The translations under genes and the position numbers were made by a program. Source: JBMOGA01 sp049318625 (GTDB lineage: Bacteria > Pseudomonadota > Alphaproteobacteria > Rhizobiales > Hyphomicrobiaceae). From it: a DNA stretch of 54,386 bases. Below, piece by piece: positions 1 through 7,718 of the stretch (positions within the stretch are counted from its first letter, which is position 1; the number at the start of each line of letters is the position of its first letter). Location: positions 1 through 54,386 of the forward strand of contig JBMOGA010000020.1 of the NCBI GenBank assembly GCA_049318625.1, read 5' to 3'. The notes under the pieces were generated by a model. The model made no database searches. It worked only from the letters and a program-made list of their open reading frames with translations, and was not told where the DNA came from.

Positions 1-7
1 GCGAAAA

Positions 8-55
8 TTGGTCGGAGCGGCGAGATTCGAACTCGCGACCCCTTGCTCCCGAAGC
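8..55. repeat. attL: attL core: 48-bp direct repeat, orphan 3' end of tRNA-Pro
   Basis: These 48 bases are identical to 54332-54379. Read on the minus strand they give the anticodon 3' half, variable region, T arm with TTCGAAT, acceptor 3' strand and encoded CCA of a tRNA-Pro. Beyond base 55 the sequence leaves the tRNA and becomes phage DNA, so this copy is the displaced 3' end of the original host gene and cannot fold as a whole tRNA. Only bases 1-7 to its left are host chromosome. Confidence 0.93.
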
Positions 56-60
56 GGCTG

Positions 61-91
61 ACTTAGCTTTCGCTTCAACGTCCATTCCGAC
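61..91. promoter_or_regulatory. Left-end integrase arm-type sites
   Basis: ACTTAGCT at 61-68 is the exact inverse of AGCTAAGT at 54323-54330. CGTCCATTCCGAC at 79-91 is the inverse (12 of 13 bases) of GTCGGAATGGACC at 54310-54322. In the excised circle these would flank the core symmetrically, as expected for integrase or excisionase binding sites in attP. The role is inferred from position and symmetry. Confidence 0.6.
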
Positions 92-160
92 TGTTCCACA
101 CACGTTCACGCCTAGGCCGTTCAATGGGTTAGCCACGCTGTTGGAACAGCGGGGTGGCCG

Positions 161-412
161 ATGAGCGCGCCGCAATCGTGGTTCGATCGGCTTTGCGAAG
201 CGGTCGCGATGTCGTGCCGGCGCGGCAGGACCGACTGCACCCGGGACATCATTGTCGAGTTCGCCGGCACTTGGCCGGCAGACGGACGCTGCAAGTCGTG
301 CAGCCGGCAGTTTGACGTGAGTGAGACCGGCTTCAAGGATCGAATGGAGAAGTCACCCGCGGAAGCGTCCGCGCAAAATATTCACGCCCGTGAATATTTT
401 CGGACTGAGTGA
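161..412 (+). CDS. Doubtful short ORF, 83 aa
   Basis: Open frame starting MSAPQSWFDR, with Cys pairs (CxxC-like CKSC). Its C-terminal part runs through the perfect palindrome at 375-400, giving the peptide NIHAREYF. The peptide SETGFKDR encoded near 324-343 recurs in another frame just after the stop, at about 406-429, ending in KVA and a stop. This suggests a small gene whose 3' end was interrupted or duplicated by a palindromic insertion. No family recognised and no strong ribosome-binding site. The rest of 56-533 holds the integrase arm sites and otherwise no recognisable gene. Confidence 0.3.
   Translation: MSAPQSWFDRLCEAVAMSCRRGRTDCTRDIIVEFAGTWPADGRCKSCSRQFDVSETGFKDRMEKSPAEASAQNIHAREYFRTE
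375..400. repeat. Perfect 26-bp palindrome (12-bp arms)
   Basis: AAAATATTCACG, then CC, then CGTGAATATTTT: two perfect 12-base arms around a 2-base centre, AT-rich in a GC-rich setting. It is flanked by two diverged direct repeats of the segment encoding SETGFKDR (around 317-343 and 403-430). It could be a dimeric-repressor operator for the helicase gene starting at 534, or a mobile or dispersed palindromic element; the flanking near-repeats favour the latter. Confidence 0.6.
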
Positions 413-533
413 GACGGGGTTCAAGGACCGCCAGAAGGTGGCCTGAGTCATCGAAAAGCTGAAGCATATCAGGCGGGGAATAGCCTCAGCGGTTCGCGTG
501 TCGGCTTTGTAGTCACGGAGAGATGGGCACGCC

Positions 534-2471
534 ATGAGAGCGCCGTACCAGCTAAAAGATTTTCAGAAAAAGCTCGTCGAGGAAACTTGGGCAGCAATGA
601 TTGCCGACGGACGAGCCCTGCTCATCGCGCCCACTGGGGCCGGCAAGACATTCATGATGGCCGATATTATCCAGCGTGCGCTCGCAATTTGCGCCCGCCG
701 CGTACTCGTCACGCAGTGCAAGACCCATCTGCTCGACCAGAATATTGACAAGCTAAAGTCGCTTTTGCCGGACGTCGAGTTCGCACAAATCGGTGCCGGA
801 AAAACCAGCAACAACGTGCAGACCGCACAAGTCATAGTCGCCACCCCGCAGTCTCTCAGAACAGCGCGTCTGGCGCTGCTTCCGCCCGTCGAACTCTTCG
901 TTGTCGACGAGGCACACGGCTTTGCGACGCCACAGTACCAGAGGCTGCTCGCCAACGCCCGCGCAAAAAACCCGGGGCTCCTCCTACTCGGCGTCACCGC
1001 CACGCCCGAACGCGCTGACGGACGTGGACTTGAGGCCTCGTTCGGCAGCAAGCCAGCGGCGTCGATCGACATTGATAGTTTGGTCGACCTAGGTGAGTTA
1101 GTCCCTGTGTCGGCGCAAACCATGAACTACGAAGCGATGCCTAAGCTTCAGGAAGCGCTGCGGGGCGCTCTTGCGGACCACAATTGGGAGAATGAGGATT
1201 TGCACGCCACGAACGTGCTCAACATCCAAGTCGTCAACTCAGAAGTCGTTCGACACCACGCGATCAAAGCGGGCGAGCGTCGCGCGGTCTACTTCTGCGC
1301 GAGCATCACTCACGCTGAGGGACTGGCATCGGCATTTACTGCCGCCGGCATCGAGGCGGTTGCGGTCTCGAGCAAAACGCCTAAGGTTGAACGCCGGCGC
1401 ATTCTCATGTCGATGCGCGCGGGGGTCGGACCTCGCGTCGTTACGAATGCCATGTTGCTGACTGAGGGATACGACGCGCCGCCCGTGTCGGCTATTGGCC
1501 TCCTCAGGGCTTTCCGTTCGAAGTCAACGTTGATCCAGTCGGTCGGACGCGGGTTGCGGTTGTCGCCTGCAACGGACAAGAAAGATTGCATGGTGTTGGA
1601 TTTTGTCGGGGCACTCCAACGCCATGGTGATCTGATCGCAGGTCTTGATATCAGGCAGCGCGCGATTGGTGCTAGCAGCGGCGATCGCTTTATTCGTGAC
1701 CGATCTGAGTGGTCGCTAAGGCCGGAGCATGTGGTAGAAAATGATGAAGCGGAATTGATCGATCTCAATCTATGCAGCAAGCGCACTACGGCGATGAAGA
1801 AAGTTCCGACATCTGCTCTAGAAGCAGAGATGCTTGGCGCAGACAGATACTTATCGCACACTCCATGCGAAAAGGGGCATTTGGGTTTTCGGTTGTTTCC
1901 TAGTAACAAGTGCGTGACTTGCACAGAAATAGAAAAAGTTTTATCCGAACAAACGCACCAACGGTGCGTTGCTTTGGCTGAGAATTTAATCGGCAAAACT
2001 GGCACGGTGGGCGACCTAGCGATTGCCCTTGGAGTTAGTAAAAGATCAATTTATGCGCTCAGAGAAATGATGCCTGTTATCCGTAGTGGAGATTTCTTTT
2101 GCTTGCAGACTGCAGTGACTCAGTGGAACGATGCCGCCGATCCGAAAAGACGGGCGAGGGCACTGAACGCACGCAATCCCGATAGGCGGCACAAAACTCG
2201 AAATCAAGGAATCAATGTTGACGATGCCAACGATTATTTTGCCGTCCTAGCTAGCAAATTCAACGGTCAATTGGGTAACGTTGCCGATATGGCCCGCGTT
2301 CTCAAGGTGGCACCCCGTTCGATCTACACGAGAATATCTAAAAAGCAACTGTTATGCATCGAAGACAAGAAGAGGTTCGACTTAGGACTCGCGATTCAAG
2401 AGTGGTGGCAATCAGCAAATAAGTCGCATCTGTTACCGCAGATTAAGAAGTCAATTGGAGGAGCGTCATGA
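534..2471 (+). CDS. DEAH-box superfamily 2 helicase with zinc motif and duplicated HTH tail
   Basis: 645 aa. The helicase core has Walker A APTGAGKT at residues 32-39, DEAH at 125-128, a TATP motif III and motif VI QSVGRGLRLS near 335-344, so it is an ATP-driven DNA or RNA remodelling enzyme. Residues 445-463 carry CxxxH...CxxC (CEKGHLGF...CVTC), a probable zinc-binding motif of a type also found in phage nucleases. After it come two related blocks, about 486-545 and 577-635, each with a helix-turn-helix-like core (SKRSIY and PRSIY), apparently a tandem duplication for DNA recognition. The C-terminal third is visibly more AT-rich than neighbouring genes, suggesting acquired sequence. It overlaps the next gene by ATGA. 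It lies outside the replication operon at the left end, a typical cargo position; a role in phage defence or exclusion is possible but only inferred. Confidence 0.85.
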   Translation: MRAPYQLKDFQKKLVEETWAAMIADGRALLIAPTGAGKTFMMADIIQRALAICARRVLVTQCKTHLLDQNIDKLKSLLPDVEFAQIGAGKTSNNVQTAQVIVATPQSLRTARLALLPPVELFVVDEAHGFATPQYQRLLANARAKNPGLLLLGVTATPERADGRGLEASFGSKPAASIDIDSLVDLGELVPVSAQTMNYEAMPKLQEALRGALADHNWENEDLHATNVLNIQVVNSEVVRHHAIKAGERRAVYFCASITHAEGLASAFTAAGIEAVAVSSKTPKVERRRILMSMRAGVGPRVVTNAMLLTEGYDAPPVSAIGLLRAFRSKSTLIQSVGRGLRLSPATDKKDCMVLDFVGALQRHGDLIAGLDIRQRAIGASSGDRFIRDRSEWSLRPEHVVENDEAELIDLNLCSKRTTAMKKVPTSALEAEMLGADRYLSHTPCEKGHLGFRLFPSNKCVTCTEIEKVLSEQTHQRCVALAENLIGKTGTVGDLAIALGVSKRSIYALREMMPVIRSGDFFCLQTAVTQWNDAADPKRRARALNARNPDRRHKTRNQGINVDDANDYFAVLASKFNGQLGNVADMARVLKVAPRSIYTRISKKQLLCIEDKKRFDLGLAIQEWWQSANKSHLLPQIKKSIGGAS

Positions 2472-3190
2472 AGACGTCAGTTTTTTCGTTTTGCAGCGTG
2501 GCTTTCGCACTGTTGAGTAGCGCGAGCCGAGCGGACGAAGCGTACCATTCGAAGTACGCAAAGGTCGCGGGATTGCACCTCGGTCGCGTTGAGGCAGCGG
2601 CCGGTGGTTGCGTTAACATCAGAGTGAATGAGAAGCGCCGCGCTGAAATACGTGATATATATAGCGATAGGAAGGTGCACGCCGAGTTCGAGGGTCACCG
2701 CAAGAAGGCTTATTCTGGTCGCGTCGCAGCCATGGCAAAAGGGTCCAAGGAGCGGGATAGAGTTTGCCGGGTTATGCTCGACGCGTACGGAGCGAAAGGC
2801 TTGGTGATCCGGGGCTATCTCGTGCGATCTGGGGAGGAGCCGCTTGCTGACACGCCGGGCGTCGATCGAGGCTATGCGACCTCATTCCGTGACCTGGATC
2901 CGGAAGCTGCAGAAGCCGTGAAGGTAATGCTAGACGCTGGAACCGCAACAGCGATCGAGACGGTCTGCGATGAGTACGAGATGGCCCCCCTCATGCAAGG
3001 CCTGATCGCCGACGTTCGCGAAAAAGCGGGAGACCCGAACCAGTTGTTAGTGCTGCTGGCGGGGGCGACAGCCGCGGCGGCCAAACAGTATGATCTCGAA
3101 GGTAGGCGACACGACTTTTGCGAGCGGATCTTGCGGGATTACGGGCCCGCAAGCGATACGCCAGTCGTGCGTGTCAAACGCGCCAAGTGA
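2468..3190 (+). CDS. Secreted Cys-containing protein with internal duplication
   Basis: 240 aa, start coupled to the helicase stop (ATGA) with a GGAGG-type site just upstream. Residues 1-22 form a signal peptide (MKTSVFSFCSVAF...SASRADEA), so the product should be periplasmic or secreted. The mature part appears to be two related halves: each has an early Cys (GGCVNIRV; ETVCDEYE) and ends in a Cys helix (RVCRVMLDAYG; DFCERILRDYG). The matched Cys pairs suggest disulfides. No family recognised. Co-translation of an exported protein with a cytoplasmic helicase is odd and may mark a two-gene cargo unit. Confidence 0.75.
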   Translation: MKTSVFSFCSVAFALLSSASRADEAYHSKYAKVAGLHLGRVEAAAGGCVNIRVNEKRRAEIRDIYSDRKVHAEFEGHRKKAYSGRVAAMAKGSKERDRVCRVMLDAYGAKGLVIRGYLVRSGEEPLADTPGVDRGYATSFRDLDPEAAEAVKVMLDAGTATAIETVCDEYEMAPLMQGLIADVREKAGDPNQLLVLLAGATAAAAKQYDLEGRRHDFCERILRDYGPASDTPVVRVKRAK

Positions 3191-3203
3191 AAGCCGCAAC
3201 TGA

Positions 3204-3536
3204 TCAACGCAGCCCCGGCACGACCTTGGCGGTTCGGTAGTTCTTGATCATGTCGGCGGTGATGTCGGTGGCGTAGCAGAGCGGCCGGAACCCGCCCGGC
3301 TTCGCGTAGGCGCTCCGGTTGCCGCAGCTGGCCCCGTTCCTCATCGTATCGTTCGGGCAGGCGCACGGCTTGCCCATCGCCTTGTAGGCCGCGATCGATG
3401 CGGCGATGATCACGGCGACGATCGCCGCGTCGGTGAGGACCTCTTCCTTGGTGAGCGGCTTTCTCGGTGCGTCCTGCGCACCCGCTCCGGTCGCGATCGC
3501 GAACCCGATCATGCAAACGGCAACACGCTTCAACAC
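3204..3536 (-). CDS. Small secreted or membrane-anchored Cys-rich protein
   Basis: 110 aa from a GTG at 3536 with AGAGG about 6 bases upstream; a longer frame reaches 3623 but would read through the terminator hairpin. It has an N-terminal signal (VLKRVAVCMIGFAIATGAGA), a hydrophobic helix (AAIVAVIIAASIAAY) and a C-terminal Cys cluster: CACPNDTMRNGASCG, then FRPLCY. The CPxD...CGxRSAYxKPGG pattern resembles a short exported protein found widely in Hyphomicrobiales; function unknown. It lies downstream of the late terminator, so it probably has its own promoter and may be a lysogenic-conversion gene. Confidence 0.65.
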   Translation of the reverse strand: MLKRVAVCMIGFAIATGAGAQDAPRKPLTKEEVLTDAAIVAVIIAASIAAYKAMGKPCACPNDTMRNGASCGNRSAYAKPGGFRPLCYATDITADMIKNYRTAKVVPGLR

Positions 3537-3592
3537 AACACGCCTCTGGCAACCCTCGCGCAATCCAGCCGAGGTTAGCGGTTCGAAACGCG

Positions 3593-3638
3593 AAAAGCAC
3601 CCCCCTGGCTCCGGAGGGATCACGGAGCCAGGGGGGTG
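3593..3638 (-). terminator. Strong rho-independent terminator of the late operon
   Basis: Perfect 16-bp arms (CACCCCCCTGGCTCCG at 3598-3613 and its complement at 3623-3638) with a 9-base loop. Read on the minus strand the hairpin is followed by CTTTTC. It sits after the last lysis gene and should end the roughly 31-kb late transcript. Confidence 0.85.
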
Positions 3639-3704
3639 CAGACCCGGTCGACTGGGGGGTCTCCGGGATACTCGCGGCCGGCGCGGACGGCCGCGAGATG
3701 GGGT

Positions 3705-3797
3705 CTACTTCAAGACGAACATCACCGCTCCGAACGCGAACAGCATCAGCGACAGGGCGTAGCCGGCCACGAACAGCAGCTCGCGGCGCTCGATCAT
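3705..3797 (-). CDS. 30-aa single-TM peptide in the lysis cassette
   Basis: MIERRELLFVAGYALSLMLF and ten more residues, ending FVLK: a charged N-terminus followed by one hydrophobic helix. Its ATG overlaps the stop of the preceding gene (ATGA), as elsewhere in the operon. Position and topology fit a small holin partner or antiholin. Short length keeps confidence moderate. Confidence 0.5.
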   Translation of the reverse strand: MIERRELLFVAGYALSLMLFAFGAVMFVLK

Positions 3798-4192
3798 TTG
3801 GGGATGGCTCCAATCAAAGCTTGCTTGGTCTCTGCTCCCGAGATCACCCCGGCCAGGCCGAGGCCCGCGATCATCACCATCGCCGCCAGATGCACCAGGG
3901 GTGCCCAGGTTGAGGCGGGCCAGCCCGAGGGTGCCGGCGCCGGCGGCACCACCTTCGCGGATGCGGTCGCCAGCGACTCGACCTGCTGATCGAGCCGGGC
4001 CAGCATCGCCCCATGCTCGCTGAGCTGGTCCCTCATTTCCGCTGTGTGCGCCTGCAGGGTCTGAACCCCCTCCGAGAGGCGGCCGACGTCCTCCCGCATG
4101 TCCATTGCCGTCGTCAGCAAGATGTTGCCGATTTCGGAGCCCGGCCACTGCGAGCGAGAGGTCCCGTTCGGCCGGGAAGCATACCCCGTCAT
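3794..4192 (-). CDS. Holin-like protein: coiled coil plus C-terminal TM
   Basis: 132 aa. Residues about 30-85 form a heptad-like coiled coil (MREDVGRL...MLARLDQQVESL), followed by a Pro/Ala linker and one membrane helix (LVHLAAMVMIAGLGLAGVI) near the C-terminus. This layout resembles XhlA/hemolysin-type phage membrane proteins. Neighbours are spanins and an amidase, so a role in membrane permeabilisation at lysis is likely, though not proven by sequence. Confidence 0.6.
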   Translation of the reverse strand: MTGYASRPNGTSRSQWPGSEIGNILLTTAMDMREDVGRLSEGVQTLQAHTAEMRDQLSEHGAMLARLDQQVESLATASAKVVPPAPAPSGWPASTWAPLVHLAAMVMIAGLGLAGVISGAETKQALIGAIPK

Positions 4193-4219
4193 GTTCTGAC
4201 CCCATGATGGTTTCCCTCC

Positions 4220-4570
4220 TTACGGCTTCGCGGCGGCGACGGCTTGTGCCGCCGCCCGTTCGCGGGCCTCGACCGCCATCGCGAGCTTCTGGTGACGGGC
4301 CGCGGCCGTTCCGAACGCTTGGCGCCAGCACACGTTCGCCTGCTCGAGCTCCTCGACGGAGTAGTCCTTGCGGCGCGGATCCAGACACAACGGCGCCTTC
4401 ACCGGGGTCTTGAGCTGATCGGCGACCGGCGGCAACGCCACCACCTCGACGACGACGCTATCTTTGCTGCAGCCCGAGACGATCAGCAGGGATGCGGCAA
4501 GCCCGGCACGCATCAGAAAGCGGGATCGTATCCCTCTTTGCGCGGAGTGCGGCGAGTTCGGTTTCAGCAT
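4220..4570 (-). CDS. Rz1-like outer-membrane spanin lipoprotein
   Basis: 116 aa. A hydrophobic signal ends in the lipobox LIVSGC (Cys about residue 34), predicting an outer-membrane lipoprotein. The start at 4570 has a good AGAGGGAG site and lies inside the Rz frame, the classical overlapping Rz/Rz1 arrangement; an alternative ATG is at 4513. After the lipobox are a Pro-containing stretch (ALPPVADQLKTPVKAPL) and an Ala-rich helix. Together with the inner-membrane spanin it would fuse inner and outer membranes in the last step of lysis. Confidence 0.75.
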   Translation of the reverse strand: MLKPNSPHSAQRGIRSRFLMRAGLAASLLIVSGCSKDSVVVEVVALPPVADQLKTPVKAPLCLDPRRKDYSVEELEQANVCWRQAFGTAAARHQKLAMAVEARERAAAQAVAAAKP

Positions 4571-4880
4571 GGTCTTTCTCCCTCTTCAGTTCGGCGATCG
4601 ACGCCTCGTCGCCGGCGATGACCGAGCGGCCCTGCTCACGGAGGATGGTGCGCACCTCCGCGGAGGCCCGGGCGATTTCCGCGCGCCACCAGGCGTCGCG
4701 GCGCCACCCGGCTTCGAACCAGCACCCGACGCCGAGCAGCAGGCAGAACAACACGATGCCGAGGAACCACGGGAACGAGATCGCCGGCGGGTTGTGGTTG
4801 AACATGAGCAGCCGATCCTGCACCGGCTGTGCGATCGACCGGGCGCGCTTGGCGAGCATGGTTGCGAGCAGCATGATCAT
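4458..4880 (-). CDS. Rz-like inner-membrane spanin
   Basis: 140 aa from the ATG at 4880, which overlaps the amidase stop (ATGA). One N-terminal membrane helix (FPWFLGIVLFCLLLGVGCWF) is followed by a long charged coiled coil (AEIARASAEVRTI... SIAELKREKDHAETELAALRAK) reaching into the periplasm. Topology and the overlapping lipoprotein frame identify it as the i-spanin of a two-component spanin. Confidence 0.75.
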   Translation of the reverse strand: MIMLLATMLAKRARSIAQPVQDRLLMFNHNPPAISFPWFLGIVLFCLLLGVGCWFEAGWRRDAWWRAEIARASAEVRTILREQGRSVIAGDEASIAELKREKDHAETELAALRAKRDTIPLSDACRACRIPADRLGLQQR

Positions 4881-6100
4881 CTCCCGAGATCCAGGCCGAG
4901 TCGGTGTCGGAGCACGCGGAGCCATTCGATCCGGTCGGCCCACCGCCAGAGCATGACGCAGACGAGGATCCCGCCGGCGAGCACGACGTGCTTGGCCTGC
5001 AGGCCCGATGCGAGCGAGCTGACCTTGCCGAGCTGCTCGGCGAGCCGGCCGGCGGTGCCGCCGACCGTGTCGAAGATCGAGACGCCGGTCGAACTCTCGA
5101 CGGTCGCCTCGGTGACCAGCGCGCCGGCGGCGGTTTCCACCGCCCGCTTGATCTTGCGGGAGTTGCCGACCTCGGCGCTGCCCTTGGCCGCCAGGTCGTC
5201 GGCGGTGGCCACGGCGCGGGCGCCGACCGGCATCGCCTTGGCGGTGTCGCTCTCGAGCAGCTCCCGATCGGCGAGCGACAGGACACCGTCGGTCTCGAGC
5301 TTGTTCTCGGCCTCGAAGGCGAGGACCGCGACGCGGGTCTGCGGCCCGAACACGCCGTCGAACCGGCCGTCGGGCTTGCGGCTGCCGACCTGATAGCCGA
5401 GCTCGGCCAACCGCTGCTGCGCCGCTTCCACCGAGGCGCCCCGGGCGCCGATGGTGAGACCGCCGACGACCGGCTGCGGCGCGCGGCCGAGGCCCTCGCT
5501 GATGCGGCGCTGAACGTCGCTCAAGGGGAACAGCGGGTTGACGTCTTCCTTGCGGAACCGCGGCTTGCAGATGGCCGCGTGCGTGGTGACCTCCTGGATG
5601 CCCGGGTAGGCCGCCTTGAGCGCCAGGCAGAGAGACACCACCGCGTCGATTTGCGCGGCCGTGTAGGCCAGCCAGAGGCCCTGCTGATGCACGGGGCTAG
5701 ATCCCTCCCGCACGTCGGCGTCGGGCTCGATCTTGCCGAACCAGGCGCGCAGCTCGTCGCCCTTGCGGGTCAGCCGGCCGGGGCCGACGATCTCGACCCC
5801 GATCGAGAAGTGGTTGACGTGCGGCCGGCCGCGCCACTCGCTCGGGTCGCAGTGCCACGCCTTCATGTCGAACGGCACGCACTGCGTGATCGACCCGTCG
5901 CGCTCGATGACGATGTGCGCCGACACCTTGCAGGCGGGGTCGGTGAACCAGTCGACCGACGAGCCGGGGGTCAGCCGGCCGGCGGTCTCGTGGAGTACGA
6001 TCAACTCGGGCGCCATGCGGCCGCCGCTGACGCGGGCCGGCGTGAACGCCGCCGGCGCGCCGCCCACGACGAGGCGGTCGCCATCGATGGTCATGCTCAT
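4877..6100 (-). CDS. Endolysin: N-acetylmuramoyl-L-alanine amidase with peptidoglycan-binding domain
   Basis: 407 aa from the ATG at 6100, which has GAGGG 7 bases upstream; the frame continues to 6175 but without a better site. Residues 30-200 are an amidase_2 domain with likely zinc ligands His37 (LIVLHETAG) and a late His (VTTHAAICKPRFRKEDV), plus conserved IGVEIVGP. About residues 235-300 match a peptidoglycan-binding repeat (ASVEAAQQRLAELGYQV...FDGVFGPQTRVAVLAFE). The C-terminus has a helix (VVLAGGILVCVMLW) that could anchor it in the membrane, unusual for an endolysin. It cleaves the amide bond between MurNAc and the stem peptide. Confidence 0.85.
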   Translation of the reverse strand: MSMTIDGDRLVVGGAPAAFTPARVSGGRMAPELIVLHETAGRLTPGSSVDWFTDPACKVSAHIVIERDGSITQCVPFDMKAWHCDPSEWRGRPHVNHFSIGVEIVGPGRLTRKGDELRAWFGKIEPDADVREGSSPVHQQGLWLAYTAAQIDAVVSLCLALKAAYPGIQEVTTHAAICKPRFRKEDVNPLFPLSDVQRRISEGLGRAPQPVVGGLTIGARGASVEAAQQRLAELGYQVGSRKPDGRFDGVFGPQTRVAVLAFEAENKLETDGVLSLADRELLESDTAKAMPVGARAVATADDLAAKGSAEVGNSRKIKRAVETAAGALVTEATVESSTGVSIFDTVGGTAGRLAEQLGKVSSLASGLQAKHVVLAGGILVCVMLWRWADRIEWLRVLRHRLGLDLGR

Positions 6101-6178
6101 GATGTTTCCCTCGGATGCGATGCGCGCCTCGCCGTCCGCGTGGTGGGCAAGGTGCGCGAGTTCGTGACGCAGCACGCG

Positions 6179-6778
6179 TTAGGTATTCGACGGCCAAGCG
6201 GCGGCGTCGATCTCAGCGGTCGTGGTGATCGTCGGCGGGTCGGCCATGATCGCAAGATCAACGGCCTTGTTGGCGGTGAAGCACGCCTGCACATGGGCTT
6301 CGACGAGGTTGGCAATCGCGATGATCGCGGCGGCCGGCAGCGTGACGTAGACCCCAGGTGTCGGGGTCTTCCAGTCGGTGATCTGATAGCCCGCATCGGC
6401 GGTAGCCTTCGCCCACCCAGCCGTGAGGACCGCCTGCGTGCGCTCGTCGGTGCGGATCGGCCCGTAGACCGGGCTGACGATGCCGCCCGTCTCCACCATC
6501 CACCGCTTGGCGGCCGAGTAGGCGATCAGTTCGGCGACGGTCGGCGGGGGCGGCGGCTCGGGAGCGGGCGGGGCGGTTCGTATGATCCTCACACGGGTGG
6601 GCTCGATAACGACTTGCTCAATCGCGCCCTCCCCCTCAATGACACGAGGACGCAACACGGGGCCACCGTCGCCCTTCTCATCATTGGCCGCCTTCTTGTG
6701 CGGCGGGTAGTTGTCAAAATCAGCAATCTCTCGCCACTCGACAATCTGCCCACCGTTCAGGACCGCATAGGTCGCCAT
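6179..6778 (-). CDS. Tail fibre-associated protein with DUF4376-like domain
   Basis: 199 aa. An N-terminal beta-rich part (MATYAVLNGGQIVEWREIAD) leads through a Pro run (PAPEPPPPPT) to a C-terminal domain with the DUF4376 pattern: KRWMVETGGI, RTDERTQAVLTAGWA, AIIAIANLVEAHVQACF. Proteins of this kind sit next to phage tail fibres and may be fibre subunits or assembly factors. Located between fibre genes and the endolysin. Confidence 0.7.
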   Translation of the reverse strand: MATYAVLNGGQIVEWREIADFDNYPPHKKAANDEKGDGGPVLRPRVIEGEGAIEQVVIEPTRVRIIRTAPPAPEPPPPPTVAELIAYSAAKRWMVETGGIVSPVYGPIRTDERTQAVLTAGWAKATADAGYQITDWKTPTPGVYVTLPAAAIIAIANLVEAHVQACFTANKAVDLAIMADPPTITTTAEIDAAAWPSNT

Positions 6779-6785
6779 CTGTCCC

Positions 6786-7718
6786 TCAGTTTGCCAAGTA
6801 TCTCACGATAACAATGCCGCTGCCCCCAGCGGCTCCGGTCGTGACGCCGCCGTAACCGTTGGCACCGCCACCTCCGCCGCCCCTGTTGGCTGTGCCGGCC
6901 GTCGCGGACACCGCGTCTGGATAGCTGGCGCCATTGCCGCCGCCGCCAGTTCCGCCGGGCCCGCCCGTGCCGGTGTAGGCGCCGCCGCCACCGCCGCCGG
7001 CGTAGGTGACCGAAGACCCGCTGATGCTCGAAGCCGTTCCGGCGCCGCCCGCGCCACCATTGACGTTGGTTTGAGTGGCCCCGACCCCGCTAGCGCCGCC
7101 GCCACCGCCGCCGCCCCAGCTGCCCAGACCATTGCCGCCGCCGCCGTAGCCCTGCCCGCCAGTCCCCACGCCGGCAATGATCCCCGTGTAACCGCTCGCG
7201 CCACCGCCAGCGCCACCGTTGCGGCCGTTGGCGACGTTGTAAGAGCCCCCACCACCACCGCCTGTCGCAGTGATGGCGTCGAATGCGCTATTTTGGCCAT
7301 CCCCGCCCGCAACGCCTTCGGCTGACCCGCCCGCGCCGCCATTGCCGATTGTCACGGTGTATGCAGACGTGGTGACGGTCGTCGTCCCAGCAAGGAGCCC
7401 GCCAGCTCCGCCGCCTCCGCTAACGTAGCGACCGCCTCCACCACCGCCGCCGGCGACGACCAGATATTCGACGGTGCCGCCACCCGCCGTTACGGTGAAC
7501 GTGCCGGATGCCGTGAACGTGTGGATCGTGTACCCACTCGCCGACGTGATCGTGCCACCAGTGGCAACGATGCCGGATGCCGGCGGGTGAAACGGGAACG
7601 GGAACACTGCGACGACGGCGATAATGACAAAGAACGCCGGCAGCAGGTACGGCCACCACCGTCGATCCCTCGTCCCAGGGTCTGGCGACCATGGCATGCT
7701 CGTGAACAGCTGAATCAT
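6786..7718 (-). CDS. Glycine-rich fibre-like protein with N-terminal membrane helix
   Basis: 310 aa; start coupled (ATGA) to the preceding fibre gene stop. Residues about 20-45 form a strong membrane helix (YLLPAFFVIIAVVAVFPF), then a beta-strand entry (TIHTFTASGTFTV) and more than 200 residues of glycine-rich repeats (AGGGGGGG, NGGAGG), ending GIVIVRYLAN. The C-terminal part is the glycine-rich domain typical of phage tail fibre tips; the membrane helix is not. It may be a fibre whose baseplate-attachment part was replaced, or a surface protein. Confidence 0.65.
   Translation of the reverse strand: MIQLFTSMPWSPDPGTRDRRWWPYLLPAFFVIIAVVAVFPFPFHPPASGIVATGGTITSASGYTIHTFTASGTFTVTAGGGTVEYLVVAGGGGGGGRYVSGGGGAGGLLAGTTTVTTSAYTVTIGNGGAGGSAEGVAGGDGQNSAFDAITATGGGGGGSYNVANGRNGGAGGGASGYTGIIAGVGTGGQGYGGGGNGLGSWGGGGGGGASGVGATQTNVNGGAGGAGTASSISGSSVTYAGGGGGGAYTGTGGPGGTGGGGNGASYPDAVSATAGTANRGGGGGGANGYGGVTTGAAGGSGIVIVRYLAN

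Noticed and set aside
121..336. Minus frame of 71 codons at the left end
   Set aside because: No ribosome-binding site or recognisable content; overlaps the other doubtful frame.
4904..6811. Long plus-strand open frame of 635 codons
   Set aside because: Antisense to amidase and DUF4376-like genes; composition (Arg/Gly/Ala/His-rich, no domains) is that of a GC-rich shadow frame.
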